From: Saccopteryx bilineata
Taxonomy: Eukaryota; Chordata; Mammalia; Chiroptera; Emballonuridae
NCBI RefSeq assembly: GCF_036850765.1
Contig: NC_089491.1
Span: 127,300,766-127,364,765 of the forward strand
Length of the DNA stretch: 64,000 nucleotides
Direction: 5' to 3'
Positions within the stretch are counted from its first letter, which is position 1; the number at the start of each line of letters is the position of its first letter. The translations under genes were made by a program, and so were the position numbers. Of this stretch, positions 1 to 13,429 are shown in pieces. The notes under the pieces were generated by a model. That model was not told the DNA's origin. It was given only the letters and a program-made list of their open reading frames with translations, and made no database searches.

Positions 1-2214
1 AAAATTTCTAGTAGAAATTGACTTTTTGTGTCTGAGGCTTGGGAAACATATTTAGGTGAAGGGTCATCTTCAGCCCAGACTTCCTGTTTTACATTTCTAA
101 CTGAAGGCCTCCAATGCACCTTAAACTCTATGTATTAAAAAAACTAAACTCCCCACTCGCCTCAAAAAGCACACTTTGTTCCTCTTCCATTATTACTTAT
201 TTCAGTGAAAAGTTCATTACTATTCACCTATTTGCCATAGCTAGTAACCTAGGGATTGTAATTATTTTTTCTTCCTTCTATAGTTATTATTTTAAAAACA
301 ATCAACAAGATTTCTTTGTTAAAAATTGCTCTCAAATTAAGTTTGATTTTCATATCTCTATGTTATATCATAACTCTTTGTGTTTTTATGCAATTGTAAA
401 TATTAAACTTTGCATTTTATGTAGAAGATGCATATGTTCTAAAGAGTGATATATGTATTCTTTTTAATGTTAGTCATTATTCTTTCTGGTTTTACTATTG
501 TGATTAGGTTGCTATATTTAAATTTAATGAAGCATTTATTCTCAATCAAGAAGACCATTGAGATGATACAATTCTATAAGTCTGTTATGTGAAATCAGAG
601 TAATAAACTTTATTTCCTGTGAGATGAGAAATGATTGACTATGCTGTCATTCATTAAGTTTATTTTATTCTTCCTCTATGATATTTATAACTGAAGTAAA
701 TAACAAAAATATGTTACTTTTTTTTCATAATCCTTTTTGTGAACTTCCCTTGGCAAGAAGAAGATAAAACTTTCTGGATAAAAACAACCTGTTCTATTTT
801 ATAATGCCTTGAATGAAACAATATGAAACAGAATTTACCTTTGATATTCAACAGTAGAATCAATCTTTATCACAATCTACTCTTCCTAAATTTGTGAGTT
901 TTTTTTAAAAAATAAGGTAAGAAAAAATGAGAAACAGCAAATGTTGATTAATAAAGCTTAGGTTTTGAAGTAGTTATTTAAATGTAAACATGAGAAATCA
1001 GAAATTTTGTACCCAAATAAGATAAATTAGTGTATGGATTTATAATATACATGTAAAATCCAGATGACATTTCTTCTATTCCTGGATTATCAAGAATAAT
1101 AAAAATAAAGAAAAAAAAACCAAAACCAACTTATTTCTTATGCAACTGCTTTTCAACTTTTAATAAGCAAACAAACAAAAACTACCTACATTTTAAAAAT
1201 TATTTATCCACTGAACTGGAAACTTCTAAATATTACTTTGTCTTGTGTATTATGCCTTTCACAGTGCCTTTCACATGTTAAATATTTCTTTGATTTAATT
1301 CATGAGTTACTATAAGTACTAATAAAACAATAAATCAGATTTCTGATTCCTGCTCCAAACATATTATAGCAGAATTTATGTGCATGGAGTCTATAAGTGC
1401 ATTTAAATAGCAATGTTAGCTATATTGGTAGATTTAGAAGACTATGAAGGCTCAAAAAAATAGGGAGGGAGGTATTTTATTTGATAATTCAGAAAATAAT
1501 ACAGAGAGTAAGCAACAAACCAGAAAAGGGAGATAACAATTTTACATTGATATGAAGTAAAACTGATAACAATAAAATCAATACTTTAGAACTTGAAATC
1601 CAGTTGCCTTAAAATGAACATAAGTTTCATGGTGGATATGATCTTTTCAAAGAGAGAAGGAAAGCCTAATAGAACAAATGTCATTGCCTAATTTTAGGAG
1701 TCTTGCACATTTTTCCTGTTGCCTCTCTAGTGCTCAGTCTAACAATTTTCATAGCCATAAAAAGATGCTTTGAAATTATTGATTATGATAAAAGATTCTG
1801 TTAATTTCCTTCTTTATTCTTTTGCATGTGTAAATATAGCATATATTTGAATAGATAAATTAAGAAAGATAAATTTAGCTCTTGACATACTGTAGTGAAT
1901 TTTGACCAATAAAATATTTAAGAAACAAAGTTATACATAATGCAGCATTTCTGTATCCTCACATATAGGTAAATCCCCTAATATAAATTTTATATCATTA
2001 GAAATAAAACTTAAATGAGAAGTAGATGCTTAAGAATAATATCCTCAGCCTATTTTCTTCATTCTGAGAAAAATACCTAATTGCCTTGCTATAAAATGCC
2101 CTGAAGTATTTATTGGTTTTTGTCTTCTTTTGGTAATTAGACTACTTTAAGAAAATGATTTATAAAGTATTTCCTTATTAGTGCCTGCCTGTCACTCACA
2201 TTATAAATCAAGGT
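1..2214. other. AT-rich intergenic sequence, nothing recognised
   Basis: No recognisable repeat landmark or coding frame. The 111-codon frame at 114-449 is Phe/Ile/Tyr/Cys-rich, with no domain and an AT-driven composition, and is not called. Confidence 0.6.
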
Positions 2215-2440
2215 TTAGCAAACCATGACCAGAGGACCGAACTCAGCTTGCTGACTGTTTTTTTAAATTAAGCGTTATTGTAAAGTAGCCACACCCCATT
2301 TGTTTATGTATTGCCTATGGCTGGTATTATGAGACAACACTAGTATTGAGTAATTGTCACAGATATACTATGGCCTACAAACCCTAAAATATTTACTATT
2401 TGGCTTTTTACAGGAAAAGTTTACCATAATAGCTAGTGTA
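2215..2440 (-). mobile_element. Old hAT-type (MER-like) non-autonomous element
   Basis: It resembles the widespread mammalian ~220-bp element whose ends read GGGTCGGCAAACT and which contains 'tatggctg', 'cctaaaatatttacta' and 'ttacaggaaaagttt'. Copies recur at about 17960-18140 and 47100-47295. The exact MER name is not assigned from memory. Confidence 0.65.
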
Positions 2441-2865
2441 TTGGACAACTAGAGTGGATCAATTTTTATTTCTTCCTATTATGGCAAGTTTATATTCAGT
2501 AATATTCAGTAATATCTGTGAAATGAACTGAAAATAATGACTAAAGAATAAATGCGAGTAATGAAAATTGTTTTTTTGTTGTACTTTATATTCATATCAC
2601 TGGAAAAACAATTAAGTAAGAAATATATAAAATAATATAATACAAAAAAGAAGAGTACTGATTTACTTATTTTACATTTCACTATTTTCAATAAAAATCA
2701 TAAACCTACAATAATTACAGTAAATAATTTCATAAGAACTCACAAATACATTTAAATAAAACTAGAATGTCTGCAAAATATATATTTTAGGCAAACAGCA
2801 AAATGTACTACTGATGCAATATTTTCACTTCTTATTTTTAATAAACACAATTTTAAAAATTACAT

Positions 2866-3194
2866 TTTTTAAAATAGTGACAGAGAGAGAGAGTCAGAGA
2901 GAGGGATAGATAGGGACAGACAGGAACGGAGAGAGATGAGAAGCAGCAATCATTAGTTTTGTTGCGACACTTTAGTTGTTCATTGATTGCTTTCTCATAT
3001 GTGCCTTGACAGTGGGGCTGCAGCACACCGAGTAACCCCCTTGCTCGAGCCAGAGACCTTAAGTCCAAGCTGGTGAGCTTTGCTCAAACCAGATGATCCT
3101 GTGCTCAAGCTGGCGACCTCGGGGTCTCGAACCTGGGTTCTCCGCATCCCAGTCCGACTCTCTATCCATCCACTGCACCACCGCCCAGTCAGGC
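2866..3194 (-). mobile_element. SINE family B
   Basis: Antisense copy: T-run, 'gacagagagagagagtcaga', and ending 'cagtcaggc'. The TSD TAAAAATTACAT at 2854-2865 and 3195-3206 is perfect. Confidence 0.9.
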
Positions 3195-3206
3195 TAAAAA
3201 TTACAT

Positions 3207-4561
3207 ATTTAACAAAGCAAAATATTGCACTTATAGTTTCTACTTAGTGCTTTAAATTTTAAACACAAACAAAAACTGCAAGTTGATTCAAAACAAAAAT
3301 GAAGCAATACAAATTTTGGTTCTTTCTCTTTATAATAACTATTACAATAATTGTTTATTTCTATTCTACTTAAACACAGGAATATGACAGACTACAGGAG
3401 CAGGTGACACAAGCTGTGCCTAAAACATGACTGAATGAATGTACATATTTTTTTCAGGTAGAATACAAAGTTTATTAAAGCATAAGTAATAAAAATATGC
3501 TATTTTTTATGGTTACATATATTTTGAAACTTAAAGTACCTTCAAAAATCATATAAGAATTATTTGTTTTTAAGATCTCAATGTAATGGACCTTCTTATT
3601 ACCTGTATTGCCGTGGACATCTCTTATTGACTGGTCCTTGTTACACATTTTTATTCTTTATTGAATTGTTGCAATCATTGCTATTTATTTTCATTAACTC
3701 TTTAGTATTTATTATTCTGTATTTACCTACAAAATAAATATTTATATCCATAAATCCTGTCTTTACATTGCATTTGTAAAATATATATATGTATATATAT
3801 TTTAATTTGAAGATCCAAGGTGTGTTGTTCTTTTATTTATTGGTCTTTTACAAAGTCTCACAGGCAGAACGAGCTCCTCCAGTACTTTATTTATACTGAA
3901 AATACACTACCCGTCATGTTAAGGCCATTTCTTTCTCTCCCCCTTTCTTTCTGCCTCTCCCCGCTGCCAACTTCTAAGGCCAGATAATGTGTTATGATCA
4001 TATGAGCTTCACCAGAGCTAATGCAGTACTCAGACTAATCGAGCTGGAAAAAAGTTCTGAAAAAATTCTGGAGATAAAAGGGACCAATCTACGTAAAGAT
4101 TACAAGTGGATCTTATGGTAGCAGTTATGTCTTTGTAATTAGCAGTATTGAATCTTTAATTTTAGAGCAATAAATATTGCTATATATTTAAAAAGACAAT
4201 GTATCTCTTGAATTCTGTTTCAAGGATAATAAATGCACATATGATAAAAACAAATAAAGAGAGTCTCCTAACTTCTTATTCTAATTCAATATCTTCCAGT
4301 CATTTCTTTTTCTTTTTCACCAGCTGGGAATCTTGTGTGAAGGCTTTTGCTATGGACATTTTTAATTTGTGCTTAATCTGTTCATTATAGGCTAGAAAAA
4401 TAATAACTGTTATTATTATTTAATATGTTATATCATTTTTATTATATATGTAGTGGCTTCACTCATTTTAAAAATAATTTTACTGATTTAAATTTTTATG
4501 AGACCTACTTAAGCATTCTATGAACAAATGGGGATAAGTTAATTACTTGGCTACAAAGAAT
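3207..4561. other. AT-rich intergenic sequence, nothing recognised
   Basis: Includes a short TATATA run near 3780-3800. No repeat or gene identified. Confidence 0.55.
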
Positions 4562-4764
4562 TACCGTATTTCCCTATGTATAAGATGCACACCCCTTTTC
4601 AAAAAATTTGTGGTTTAAAAACTAGGTGCGTCTTATATATAGTGACTGCAGATTATTTTACTTGCATTTTCTGCTTTTTTGAGCTTGTTGTCTTTGTGCT
4701 CATTGTTTCATACTTGTTACCTGTATATTACAGAAAGTTACATTTTGCCACGTTCTGCCCAGAA

Positions 4765-6034
4765 ATGGCTCAGAAAAGATTTTCTTACAGTGTTAAATTC
4801 AAGTTAAAAGTAATCCAGTTTGCAAAAGTAAATGGAAATCATGCTGTTGAACATAAGTTTGGTCTTCCTCCAACTGAGAAATCAATCTGAGACTAGCTAT
4901 GAGAAGAAGAAGACTTACTTAAAACACCATAGCCGATGATGACCATGAGAGGCAAGTCAGCAAAATGGCATGATTTAGAGAGGGAATTGAAGATATAGAT
5001 TGAAGAGCAAAGAGCAATTAGAATTCCTGTGTCCACAAAGATGGCTCAGCATGAGGCAAGAAGAATTGCTGATAAAAAAGAAGTTATTGATTTCAAAGGA
5101 GGACAAAATTGGTGCTTCAGGTTCATGAAACGGAATGGACTAAGCATGCCTACATGCACCAGACTTGGCCAAAAGATTTCTGAAAGCTACGAGAAGAAGG
5201 TCCTTGAATTTCATCATTTTGTCATTCATTGTCAGAAGACACATCAGTTTGAGTTGATACAGATTTCAAATATGAATAAAGTCCCCATTCAATTTGATGC
5301 CCAAGTAACAGAACTGGTGATCAAAAGGGGGTGAAAACTGTAACTGTGAAGACAAATGGACATGAAAAGAACCATAATACAGTTTGTTCTACCTTGTGCT
5401 GACGGAATCAAGCTGCCTCCTATGCTGATTTTCAAACATAAAATAATGTCAAAAGAAGACATTCCTCAAGAAGTGATTGTCCACATTCATGACAAGGGTT
5501 GGTTGGATGGATCAGGATAAGATGAAGATCTAGTTTGAGAAAGTTTGGAGGAGACCAGGTGGGCTCTTATGCAAACCTGCCCTATTGGTGCTTGATCAGT
5601 TCAGGGTACACATAACAAAAAACACAAAGAGGATTGCTGCAGAGCAAAAAGCAAAACTTGCTGTTGTACCTGGAGGCTTGACATCCCAGTCCCAACCATT
5701 TGATGTCACCATTAACAAACTTTTCAAAGCTGCCATGAGAGACAAAGGGAACAAATAGATGAAGTCTTCTGGGAACAATTTGACACCAGCAGGAAGAGTG
5801 AAGAAACCAACTATAGGAGAAGTTTGTACCTGGGTAAAATGATCCTGGGATAATATTAAGATTAAGATTGCTGTTAAGTCATTTAAAAGTGTGGCATTTT
5901 TCAAATGTCATAGATGGAACTAAGGATGAGGCAATATATAAAGACAGTGATTCACCATCAGACACAGATGAGGACAAACTCATGGCTGAGAGTTTTGACA
6001 GTGATGAGGAGTTGTATGAGTTTTATGATGAATA
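4765..6034 (+). pseudogene. Broken pogo-type transposase
   Basis: Pieces in different frames follow the usual order. The N-terminal helix-turn-helix begins MAQKRFSYSVKFKLKVIQFA (4765 on) and is lost by frameshift near 4890. A second piece (5029-5334) contains FKGGQNWCFRFMKRNGLSM, typical of the CENP-B/Tc5-type DNA-binding domain. Next comes ISNMNKVPIQFD, where the family usually has NMDE, so the first catalytic Asp appears changed to Asn. A later fragment (~5577-5612) reads LLVLDQFRVH, matching the second catalytic Asp region. The end (~5955-6034) is an acidic tail ending EEL-YEFYDE before the stop. No intact frame covers the DDE domain, so it is inactive. Confidence 0.75.
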
Positions 6035-6047
6035 AAACTTGAGTTCA

Positions 6048-6369
6048 GCCTGAACAGGCAGTGTCATCAATGGATAGAGCATGAGATTGGGATGCATAGG
6101 ACTCAGGTTCAAAACCCTGAGGTCACCAGCTTGAGCACAGGCTGCTCTGGTTTGAGTACAGCTCACCAGCTTGAACTCAAGGTCACTGGCTTGAGCAAGG
6201 AGTCACTCAGTCTGCCATAGCCCTCTTGTCAAGGCACATATGAGAAAGCAATCAATGAACAACTAAAGTGCCGCAATGAAGAATTAATGCTTCTCATCTC
6301 TCTCCCTTTCTGTCTGTCTGTCTGTCTCTTTCTCTATCTCTGTCACAAAACAAATAAACACCAAAAGAC
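6048..6369 (+). mobile_element. tRNA-headed SINE (long Rhin-like type, family B) in the pogo element
   Basis: It starts GCCTGAACAGGCAGTG and carries the family-B body ('ccagcttgag', 'gagaaagcaatcaatgaac', CTGTCTGT repeats). Flanking GAGTTCA at 6041-6047 and 6370-6376 is the probable TSD. It is later than the pogo insertion. Confidence 0.8.
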
Positions 6370-6814
6370 GAGTTCAATAACTTTATGTAATACATTTTTT
6401 TTTTTCAAATTTTGGGCCCCCAAATTAAGGTGCACCTTATACATGGGAGCATCTTATATATGGGGAAATGTGATACACACTAAAATAATACATATTTATT
6501 ATATGTATTAGGAACATAGAATAAAATGGAATCTTATTAGGGAAAAAATAAAGCAGAAATGCTAATTATTTATTGTTTTAGAAACTTATAATTTATTTTA
6601 TTTTTTTCCAAAAGGTAATATTTTGTCAAATTCTCTATTCTTTTCTCCTTGTTTCTTTGAGAATAACATGAGATATAGTTTCTAAGTGGTCAATAAAGAG
6701 AAAAGAGAGAAAAATATTGGAATCTCAAGCCCTGGTTTGATTGTGAATATCTTTTTATAATAATGGCTTTTTATTTGGCTTAAAATAAATATTTTTCTTT
6801 TTCAAATGTACATC

Positions 6815-7093
6815 TGTCTTAATCTGGAGAATGTAGAAACAGAAAACAGTGAAAGTAACAAATGAACAAACAAGAAATACATACAAAAACTCACAGACAC
6901 AGACAACAGTATGATGGTTACCAGAGGGAAGGGGGTGGAAGCAGTAAATGGTAAAGGGTTCGAACATATGGTGACAGCTTTGACTTTGGGTTTTGGACAC
7001 AAAATGCAAAGTACAAATGAGGTATTATAGAAATGTATAGTTGAAACCTATATAATTTTATTAACCAATGTCACCCTAATAAATTGTGTATAA
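6815..7093 (+). mobile_element. Old L1 3' UTR fragment
   Basis: Contains 'tgatggttaccagaggga', 'gttgaaacctatataatttt' and 'aaccaatgtcaccctaataa', characteristic of older mammalian (L1MA-type) L1 3' ends. Plus orientation. Confidence 0.75.
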
Positions 7094-7169
7094 TAAAAAT
7101 AATAGTTCTATTTTTGCATGTTAAATGTTAGAGTATTAAGTAACTACAAAATTTTAGTGATCAAATAAA

Positions 7170-7485
7170 TTCCTTTAATTTTTTTATAAATTTTATTTTA
7201 TGTTTTGTATTGATTTTAGAGAGAGAGGAAATGATAGATATAGAGAAACATCAAGTTATTTTTCCATTTATTTATGCATTCATTGGTTGGTTTAAAATTT
7301 TCTATTTAACTTATTTACTGATTTTAGAGGGAGAGAAAGGAGAGAAAGAGAAAGATGGATTTTTTTTATCTACTTATTTATGAATTCATTGATTGATTCT
7401 TATATGTGCCTTGATGGAGATCCAACCTAAAACCTTGGCATATAGGAATGATAATCTAACCAACTGAGCTACCTGGCCAGGGCTA
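7170..7485 (-). mobile_element. Two adjacent old Ves-like SINE fragments
   Basis: The first (~7180-7290) holds 'ttgattttagagagagagga'. The second (~7295-7485) repeats 'tgattttagagggagagaaa' and ends with a tRNA-like head 'aactgagctacctggccagg'. Both are antisense and diverged. Confidence 0.65.
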
Positions 7486-7549
7486 AAATAATTTCCTTAA
7501 ATTGTTCTTTGATATCCAGACTGCATGGAAGAAAATGTGCTTTCCTACT

Positions 7550-9815
7550 TCACTTTCAGAATATGTTGGAAAACCAAACAGGCAGAAAATCAGTAAGGAC
7601 ATAGTTTAACTCAACAACACTATCAATTAACTAGATATATTTATACATAATTGACATCTACAGACTACTTTATCCATTAACAGCATAATACACCTTCTTC
7701 CCAAGCTCACATAGAACACTCACCAACAAGGATCACATTTTGGGACATAAAACACAACTTAACAAACTGAAAAAAAGAAATGAAATGAATTATACAATTT
7801 CTCCTCTTAGCTTAATATCATATCAAAACCAGATAAAGTACTACAAGAAAAAAACACACTAAATATTAAGATAGCTCATGAACATATATACATGTAAAAA
7901 TCCTCAAAAAAATATTAGCAAATTGAATCCAAGAATGTATACAAAGAATTACACAGTGATGAAGTGGGATTTATCCCAAGTATGCAGGGTTACATTAACA
8001 TTGAAAATCAATTAATGTAATTCATCCCATTAACAGAGTAAGACAGAAAAATCACACAATAACATAAGATGTGGAGAAAGCATTTGATTAAATAACACAT
8101 AACAAAAACGTTCAATAAGGTGAGAATAAAAGAAAAAATTTTCAACTTGATATAAAATATATTAGAAAAAAAATTCTCCTACCACTAACAGTATATGTAA
8201 TTGTCAGAACCCTGAAGCTTTCCCACTAAGATCAGGTAAATATGCACCCTCTCACCACTCCTTTACAACATCATTGCGGGAGTTCTTGCTATTCTAATAA
8301 GACAAAAAATAAAAAGATATAAAACATACACAGGTTGGGAAAGAAGAAATGAAACTATCTTTGTCTGCAGATGATATAATTGTCCATGTGGAAAATTCAA
8401 AATAATTGGTAAAAAGAACTCCTTAAACTAATAGCAAATTATAGCAAGGTGGCATGATATAGGTTAATACAAAAGTCAATTGTTTTCCTATATACTGTCA
8501 ATGAAAAAGTAGATTAGAAATTCAAAACATAGTATCATTTACATTGACACCTCCTAAAATTAATATTTAGGTATAAATATAACAAAATAATAAAATCCAT
8601 ATGAAAAAAAAACTATAAGACTGATGAACAACAGCAAAGAAATTTAATTTGTGGTAATTAATATATTTCATGTTCATTGGTAGGGAGACTCAATATTGTC
8701 ATGATTTTAGTTTTTGCCAATCTGACCTATAGATTCAACTCAAATCACTATCAAAATCCTGGTGAGTTATTTTGTAGATATTGCCAAGCTGATTCTAAAG
8801 TTTATATGGAGGCAAACAACCCAGAATAGCCAATGAAATATTGAAGGAGACGGATAATATTGAAGTACTGACACTACCTGACTTTTAAGATTTACTATAT
8901 AGCTAAAGTAATCAAGACAGTGTGGTATTGACAAAAGAATGAGTAGATCAATGATATACAATAATGAGCCCAAAAAGAGACTGACAGAAATGTAACCAAC
9001 TGGTCTTTGGCAAAGGAGCAAAGGGAATTCACAGGGGAAAGGACAGTTTTTTTTTCAATGAATGGAACTGGAATAACAGGCTATCCACATGTAACTCTAG
9101 ACACAAGTCTTAGACTTTTCAGAATAATTAATTGATAATAATTCATAAACCAAAAAGTAAAATGTAAAACTATGGAGGTCACAATAAATAACATAGGAGA
9201 AATATGAATGATCTTGGGTATGTTGATAGATTTTTATATAAAGCATCAAAGACATGGTCCATTAAAGAAAAGAAAATGATGAACTGGACTTCATTAAAAT
9301 GAGAAATAACTTCTGTTCTGCAGAAGTCAGTGTTGAAAGAATGAGGAGGAGGAGACAAGCTACAGACTAGAAGAAAACATTTGCAAAAGACTCATCTCTA
9401 AAGAACTAAATAATACAAAGAACTCAAAATTCAACAATACAAAAACAACTTTATTAAAATATAGGCCAACAACCTCAACAGACATCTCACCAAAAAAGAT
9501 GCACAGATGGCAAATAAGCATATAAAATGATGCTCCACATTATATGTCATCAAAGAAATACAAATTAAAACAATGAGATGGCACTATGAATCTATTAGAA
9601 CTCCAATATGTGGAACACTGACAACATGAAATGCTGTGGATTCATAGCAACAGTAACTTTCACACATTGCCAGTAAGAACACAAAATGATACAGCCACTT
9701 TGAAAGATAGTTTTGTGGTTTCTTAACAAATTAAAATTAACTTTCAAACATACTCTTACCATACAATCAAATAATTATGCTCTTTGTTACTTATCCAAAG
9801 TAGTTAAAAACATGC
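7550..9815 (+). mobile_element. Old L1 ORF2 remnant (~2.3 kb)
   Basis: Degenerate L1 ORF2 in plus orientation. Landmarks include 'gtgatgaagtgggatttatc', 'tttgtctgcagatgatat' (the codons for the RT FADD box region), 'agattcaactcaaatcacta', and near the end 'cagccactttgaaagata'. There are many stops and indels, so nothing can be translated. Confidence 0.85.
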
Positions 9816-10420
9816 ATTTTTAATTTCTGTTACAGTACTTTTGATCCTTGGCATTCGTTTTTGTTTTTTTTCCTTAGGATTTTCATCTCTTTGTTTACAC
9901 TAGTCATTATATTGGTTAATTAGTTCCTCCTTAAGGCAGACCTTGTTAAGAATAGACTTCTCTATCATATTTCAAAATGGCTCTTTTCCCAGCCCACTGC
10001 TGGAATCCAACGGGATTTTTTTTGTTGTTGTTAATAACTGTGGGATCAGCTGGAGTTCTGAGAGATAAATCTCACAATATTGTAGGAGTTTTTCTGATAT
10101 TTGGATATCCCTTAGAATTTTTTTAAACTCTCTCAGAGTTGTCTAACCTGAGCCTCCAGCAATTTCTCAATTACAGTTCAGGTGTTCTTATCTCTCTCTG
10201 TGCTAGTTCCCCGGTGGGTTCTGCCTTGGGAAGGGTAATGCCCTGTGTTCTTTGGTCTGCCTCATCAATTTAGCAATTTGTCCTGTGTTCAACCTCTTTT
10301 ATGAATCCAAGAATTATTAATTTTTTTAGTCTGTTAAGTTTTTTACATGTGGTTAGGATAGAGTAGTGACTTCCAAGCTTCTTGAATGTGAAACTGAGGA
10401 ATGCAAGTCTAATTCCTTCT
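9816..10420. other. Unclassified repeat-like segment
   Basis: Begins where the old L1 ends. It has T-rich runs and 'attttcatctctttgttta', which hints at antisense L1 5' sequence, but no clear landmarks. No coding frame. Confidence 0.35.
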
Positions 10421-12589
10421 TAAGATGTTAGTGTGTATAATTTAGGGAAAGAGAATTTGAATGCAATGTATAGCAGTTAAAATGTAATAATACTATATTT
10501 GTTTAGTGTTTTTAATAGTGTTACTGTCTGTTCATTGCTTCTGATCAGGTTTTGTTAAATGCTGTTTAACAACTTTTATGAATATTAGATGCTTTGATAA
10601 TATATTATGGTAATTTCTAAATGAAAATGTTTCATTTCAGTGTCAAGCTGAAAATTATCTATGTAACTCAAATTATGTGCACTCTGTTGATAAAAATAAC
10701 TACATTCATAAAGTTGTCCACCATGGCAGAAGAGAATTCTTAATAATATTTCTATACTTGCATTTTTATGCATTAATGTTTAAGTACATCACAGAGCTTA
10801 CATATTTGCTTCTGATAATTGGAAATATTATAAAGTTTCCAATTCACTTTATTGGTAATATGCTATGAAAATGATTTCCTGAAGCCTAAAGTGATATGGT
10901 TCAAAGGTGTCCAAAATAAATGTTTCTTTGTCCTCTACTCCTTAATTTATAAAATATGATTAATATAAAATAATTAACTTTTAAAAAATGTAGTAATATT
11001 TTAAATTTATAAATATTTTTCTTGTTCTGCACCATATTTTCGCCTCCAATCACTGCTAAAAATATGTTGAAAAGAAAAAGAAAGATGGAAAATATAAAGA
11101 TAAATAAAAATAGCTGATAACACTTGCCCCTCCCAAATTAAAAACCCAGCAATGACCAAAATAAATAAAGATTATGTGACTTACCTATACAACCTATTCT
11201 TGTTCAAGTGATTGACCGGGTTATGTGCTTCCCTATCACTACGACACAAGTCTATGTACTGATTCTTGTTTGCCTACAGTCTTCAAGTATTTTGAAAAAT
11301 AATTATTTTAGGATTAAGTTATTACGTGAACACAGAAATACATTTAATTTTTTATTATTCTATATTTTAATATTACCAGATATTTTTCTAAAACAATTAT
11401 AAAGTACACACTTAAAAAAAACAGAGTGTGTGTGCACATGTACACACATAGGCATTTATTAGTATTTTTTGCCTATGTGTGTACATGTTACAATTTTTCA
11501 GGCCTCAAGTTCCTTTTCCACAGTGGAATTAGCAAAATGGGCAATTCACCGCTCTGTGCTTGGAAGCTTGATGCTGATCTTCTAGCTTCATATCTTTTTC
11601 ATTTCTACTCCTAATCACAATCAAATTCTTCTCTCGGTTCCGTGATTGGCTTGAGAACAATTTGGATTGAAATCAGACAAGCAACACAGATGGTATCTAA
11701 TATTGCATTTCAGTTTTTGGCTTGACTCTGTAAGCTGCTTACTCAGTGGTGGAGGAGAAGGGGAAAGCTGCTGACAGATGACACTATTAGAACCATCACT
11801 GCCAAGATAGACTGGCACCATTAGTGTTCAACAATCTGTTTTATATCTCCACGTTTCTAAGTCCATATTATTAAACAAAGGTGTCCTTTTTACATGTAAC
11901 ATGATGCCTGACACAGAGACCACTTTCTACTCTTTAAATGACTAATTAAGCAGAATGCTTTTTAAAGATATCTATTTTGAATGATAGTCTGTATATCATA
12001 GAGGTTAACTCTATGTGGTAATAATTTATTAACTTCTGTCAATTCATTTACATTTATAATATACATTTATTTTACATTTCTAAAGGAAAAATCTCTTATA
12101 TTTTATTGTAACCCAAGCAAGTTAAAGGTGTGCATATAATATTAACTTAATAGTTGACTATTGATTTTTAATAGTTGTGTATTTTAATTCACCATGGAAG
12201 TCATTTTGAGAAAATTATATGCATTCTAAATGGGTAAGTTTTCCTTTTAAATAAGTTATAAGTAACGTGTATGTCTTTTGTGATTATAGGATGAATGTAT
12301 ATGCAATGCAGGTTTTTTTCTTAATCAGAAGTACAAAGAAGAAAATGTAAATCAAATGTATTTTGATCTCACAGAGATGATTGTCCTGTTTCTATGTTTA
12401 TTCTCAATATTAATGGCATGTTATATATGCTGTTTGTTTAGATGTATTATCTCTATTTTTATTTTAAGAAAAGTTGGAAGATAAAAGAAATTGGTTGTGA
12501 AAATTTAGCAGTGTACAAATAATATAATTATGGTTGAAACCAGGTTATAAGAGCCTGGAAATAAAAGAGTAAAAAGTTAACACTTCTGT
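10421..12589. other. AT-rich intergenic sequence
   Basis: Apart from the hairpin at 11437-11487, no element is identified. Short open frames of 60-66 codons on both strands are chance. Confidence 0.55.
11437..11487. repeat. Perfect 18-bp inverted repeat (hairpin)
   Basis: The arms CATGTACACACATAGGCA (11437-11454) and its exact reverse complement (11470-11487) flank a 15-base T/A-rich loop. It has no place in a repeat I recognise. Confidence 0.9.
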
Positions 12590-12735
12590 TTATTATTTAC
12601 TAAGCATTTTCTCATGTTCATCTAATTTGATTTTAACAGCAACCCCCTGAGATAGGCATCTTATTTTTCATTTTTCATTTCAGGAAAGTGCTATCTGATA
12701 ACATAGAGGATGTATCCATGTTAATGTAGCCTGTG
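12590..12735 (+). repeat. MIR fragment
   Basis: 'actaagcattttctcatgtt', 'acagcaaccccctgagatag' and 'ttcatttcaggaaagtg' match the MIR core in order. Confidence 0.55.
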
Positions 12736-13429
12736 AATAATGAAACCAAAACGTGATACTGTTTTTTCAAAATCTAAATACTGTGTTGTTTCTCTGTGCT
12801 TTTAGCTAAAGAGAAAATGAATAAAATCATATGAATTTTGAAGAATATTCAACATGAATCAACAAAATGAGCTAATGGGTTAAATACTGTAAGGATTGTA
12901 TCAAAGAAAAAAAATTTAACTGTCTCTAATTTTGAGTCTGGAAACTGTACAATTGGTTGGAATGACTTAAGATAATAAACTTTTTTTATTTCATTGGACA
13001 AAGGCCAGATTTGATTACTTTATTTTCCACAGAAGTGATTCAACTAATTTGTCTGCAGCTAAATTTTTATAATGATTTGTAGTATTCTTGTCTTACTCAA
13101 TGAACTATAAGTGTAAGATGCTTTAACAGCCATTTTCAAAATGGAAATGATAAAAACTTAGACTGAGTAGTATGCCACATAAAATTTAGCATGCTTAAAA
13201 ACTGAGTTTAAATATTTTCTATTAGACATAGGATATTATATGAAAACTTGATAACACCTCATGTTTCTGTTTCAATATATTATTATGAAGCTTAAAGTTT
13301 GATTTTCCCTCCTCATTAACATTTCAATGTTATTTTAACAAAAGATTTCAAAACAAGTTTTCAGTGTCACGTGAAATAAAACTGTTCTCACACAGAAGCT
13401 AATATTATAAAAATATCAGTTCTTTATTA
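12736..13429. other. AT-rich intergenic sequence, nothing recognised
   Basis: No repeat landmarks or frames worth calling. Confidence 0.55.

Larger units (their letters stand above)
4564..6473 (+). mobile_element. Decayed pogo/Tigger-like DNA transposon (Tc1/mariner superfamily)
   Basis: The left end after TA (4562-4563) reads CCGTATTTCCCTATGTATAA. The right end, read in reverse, is TCACATTTCCCCATATATAA, followed by TA (6474-6475). This gives terminal inverted repeats and a TA target duplication as expected for the superfamily. Between them lies a broken transposase (separate entry). A SINE is nested at 6048-6369. Apart from the SINE the element is about 1.6 kb. Confidence 0.8.

Noticed and set aside
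114..449. 111-codon plus-strand open frame
   Set aside because: Phe/Ile/Tyr-rich translation of AT-rich DNA. No motif and no splice or promoter context.
5596..5904. 102-codon minus-strand frame
   Set aside because: Antisense shadow of the broken pogo transposase.
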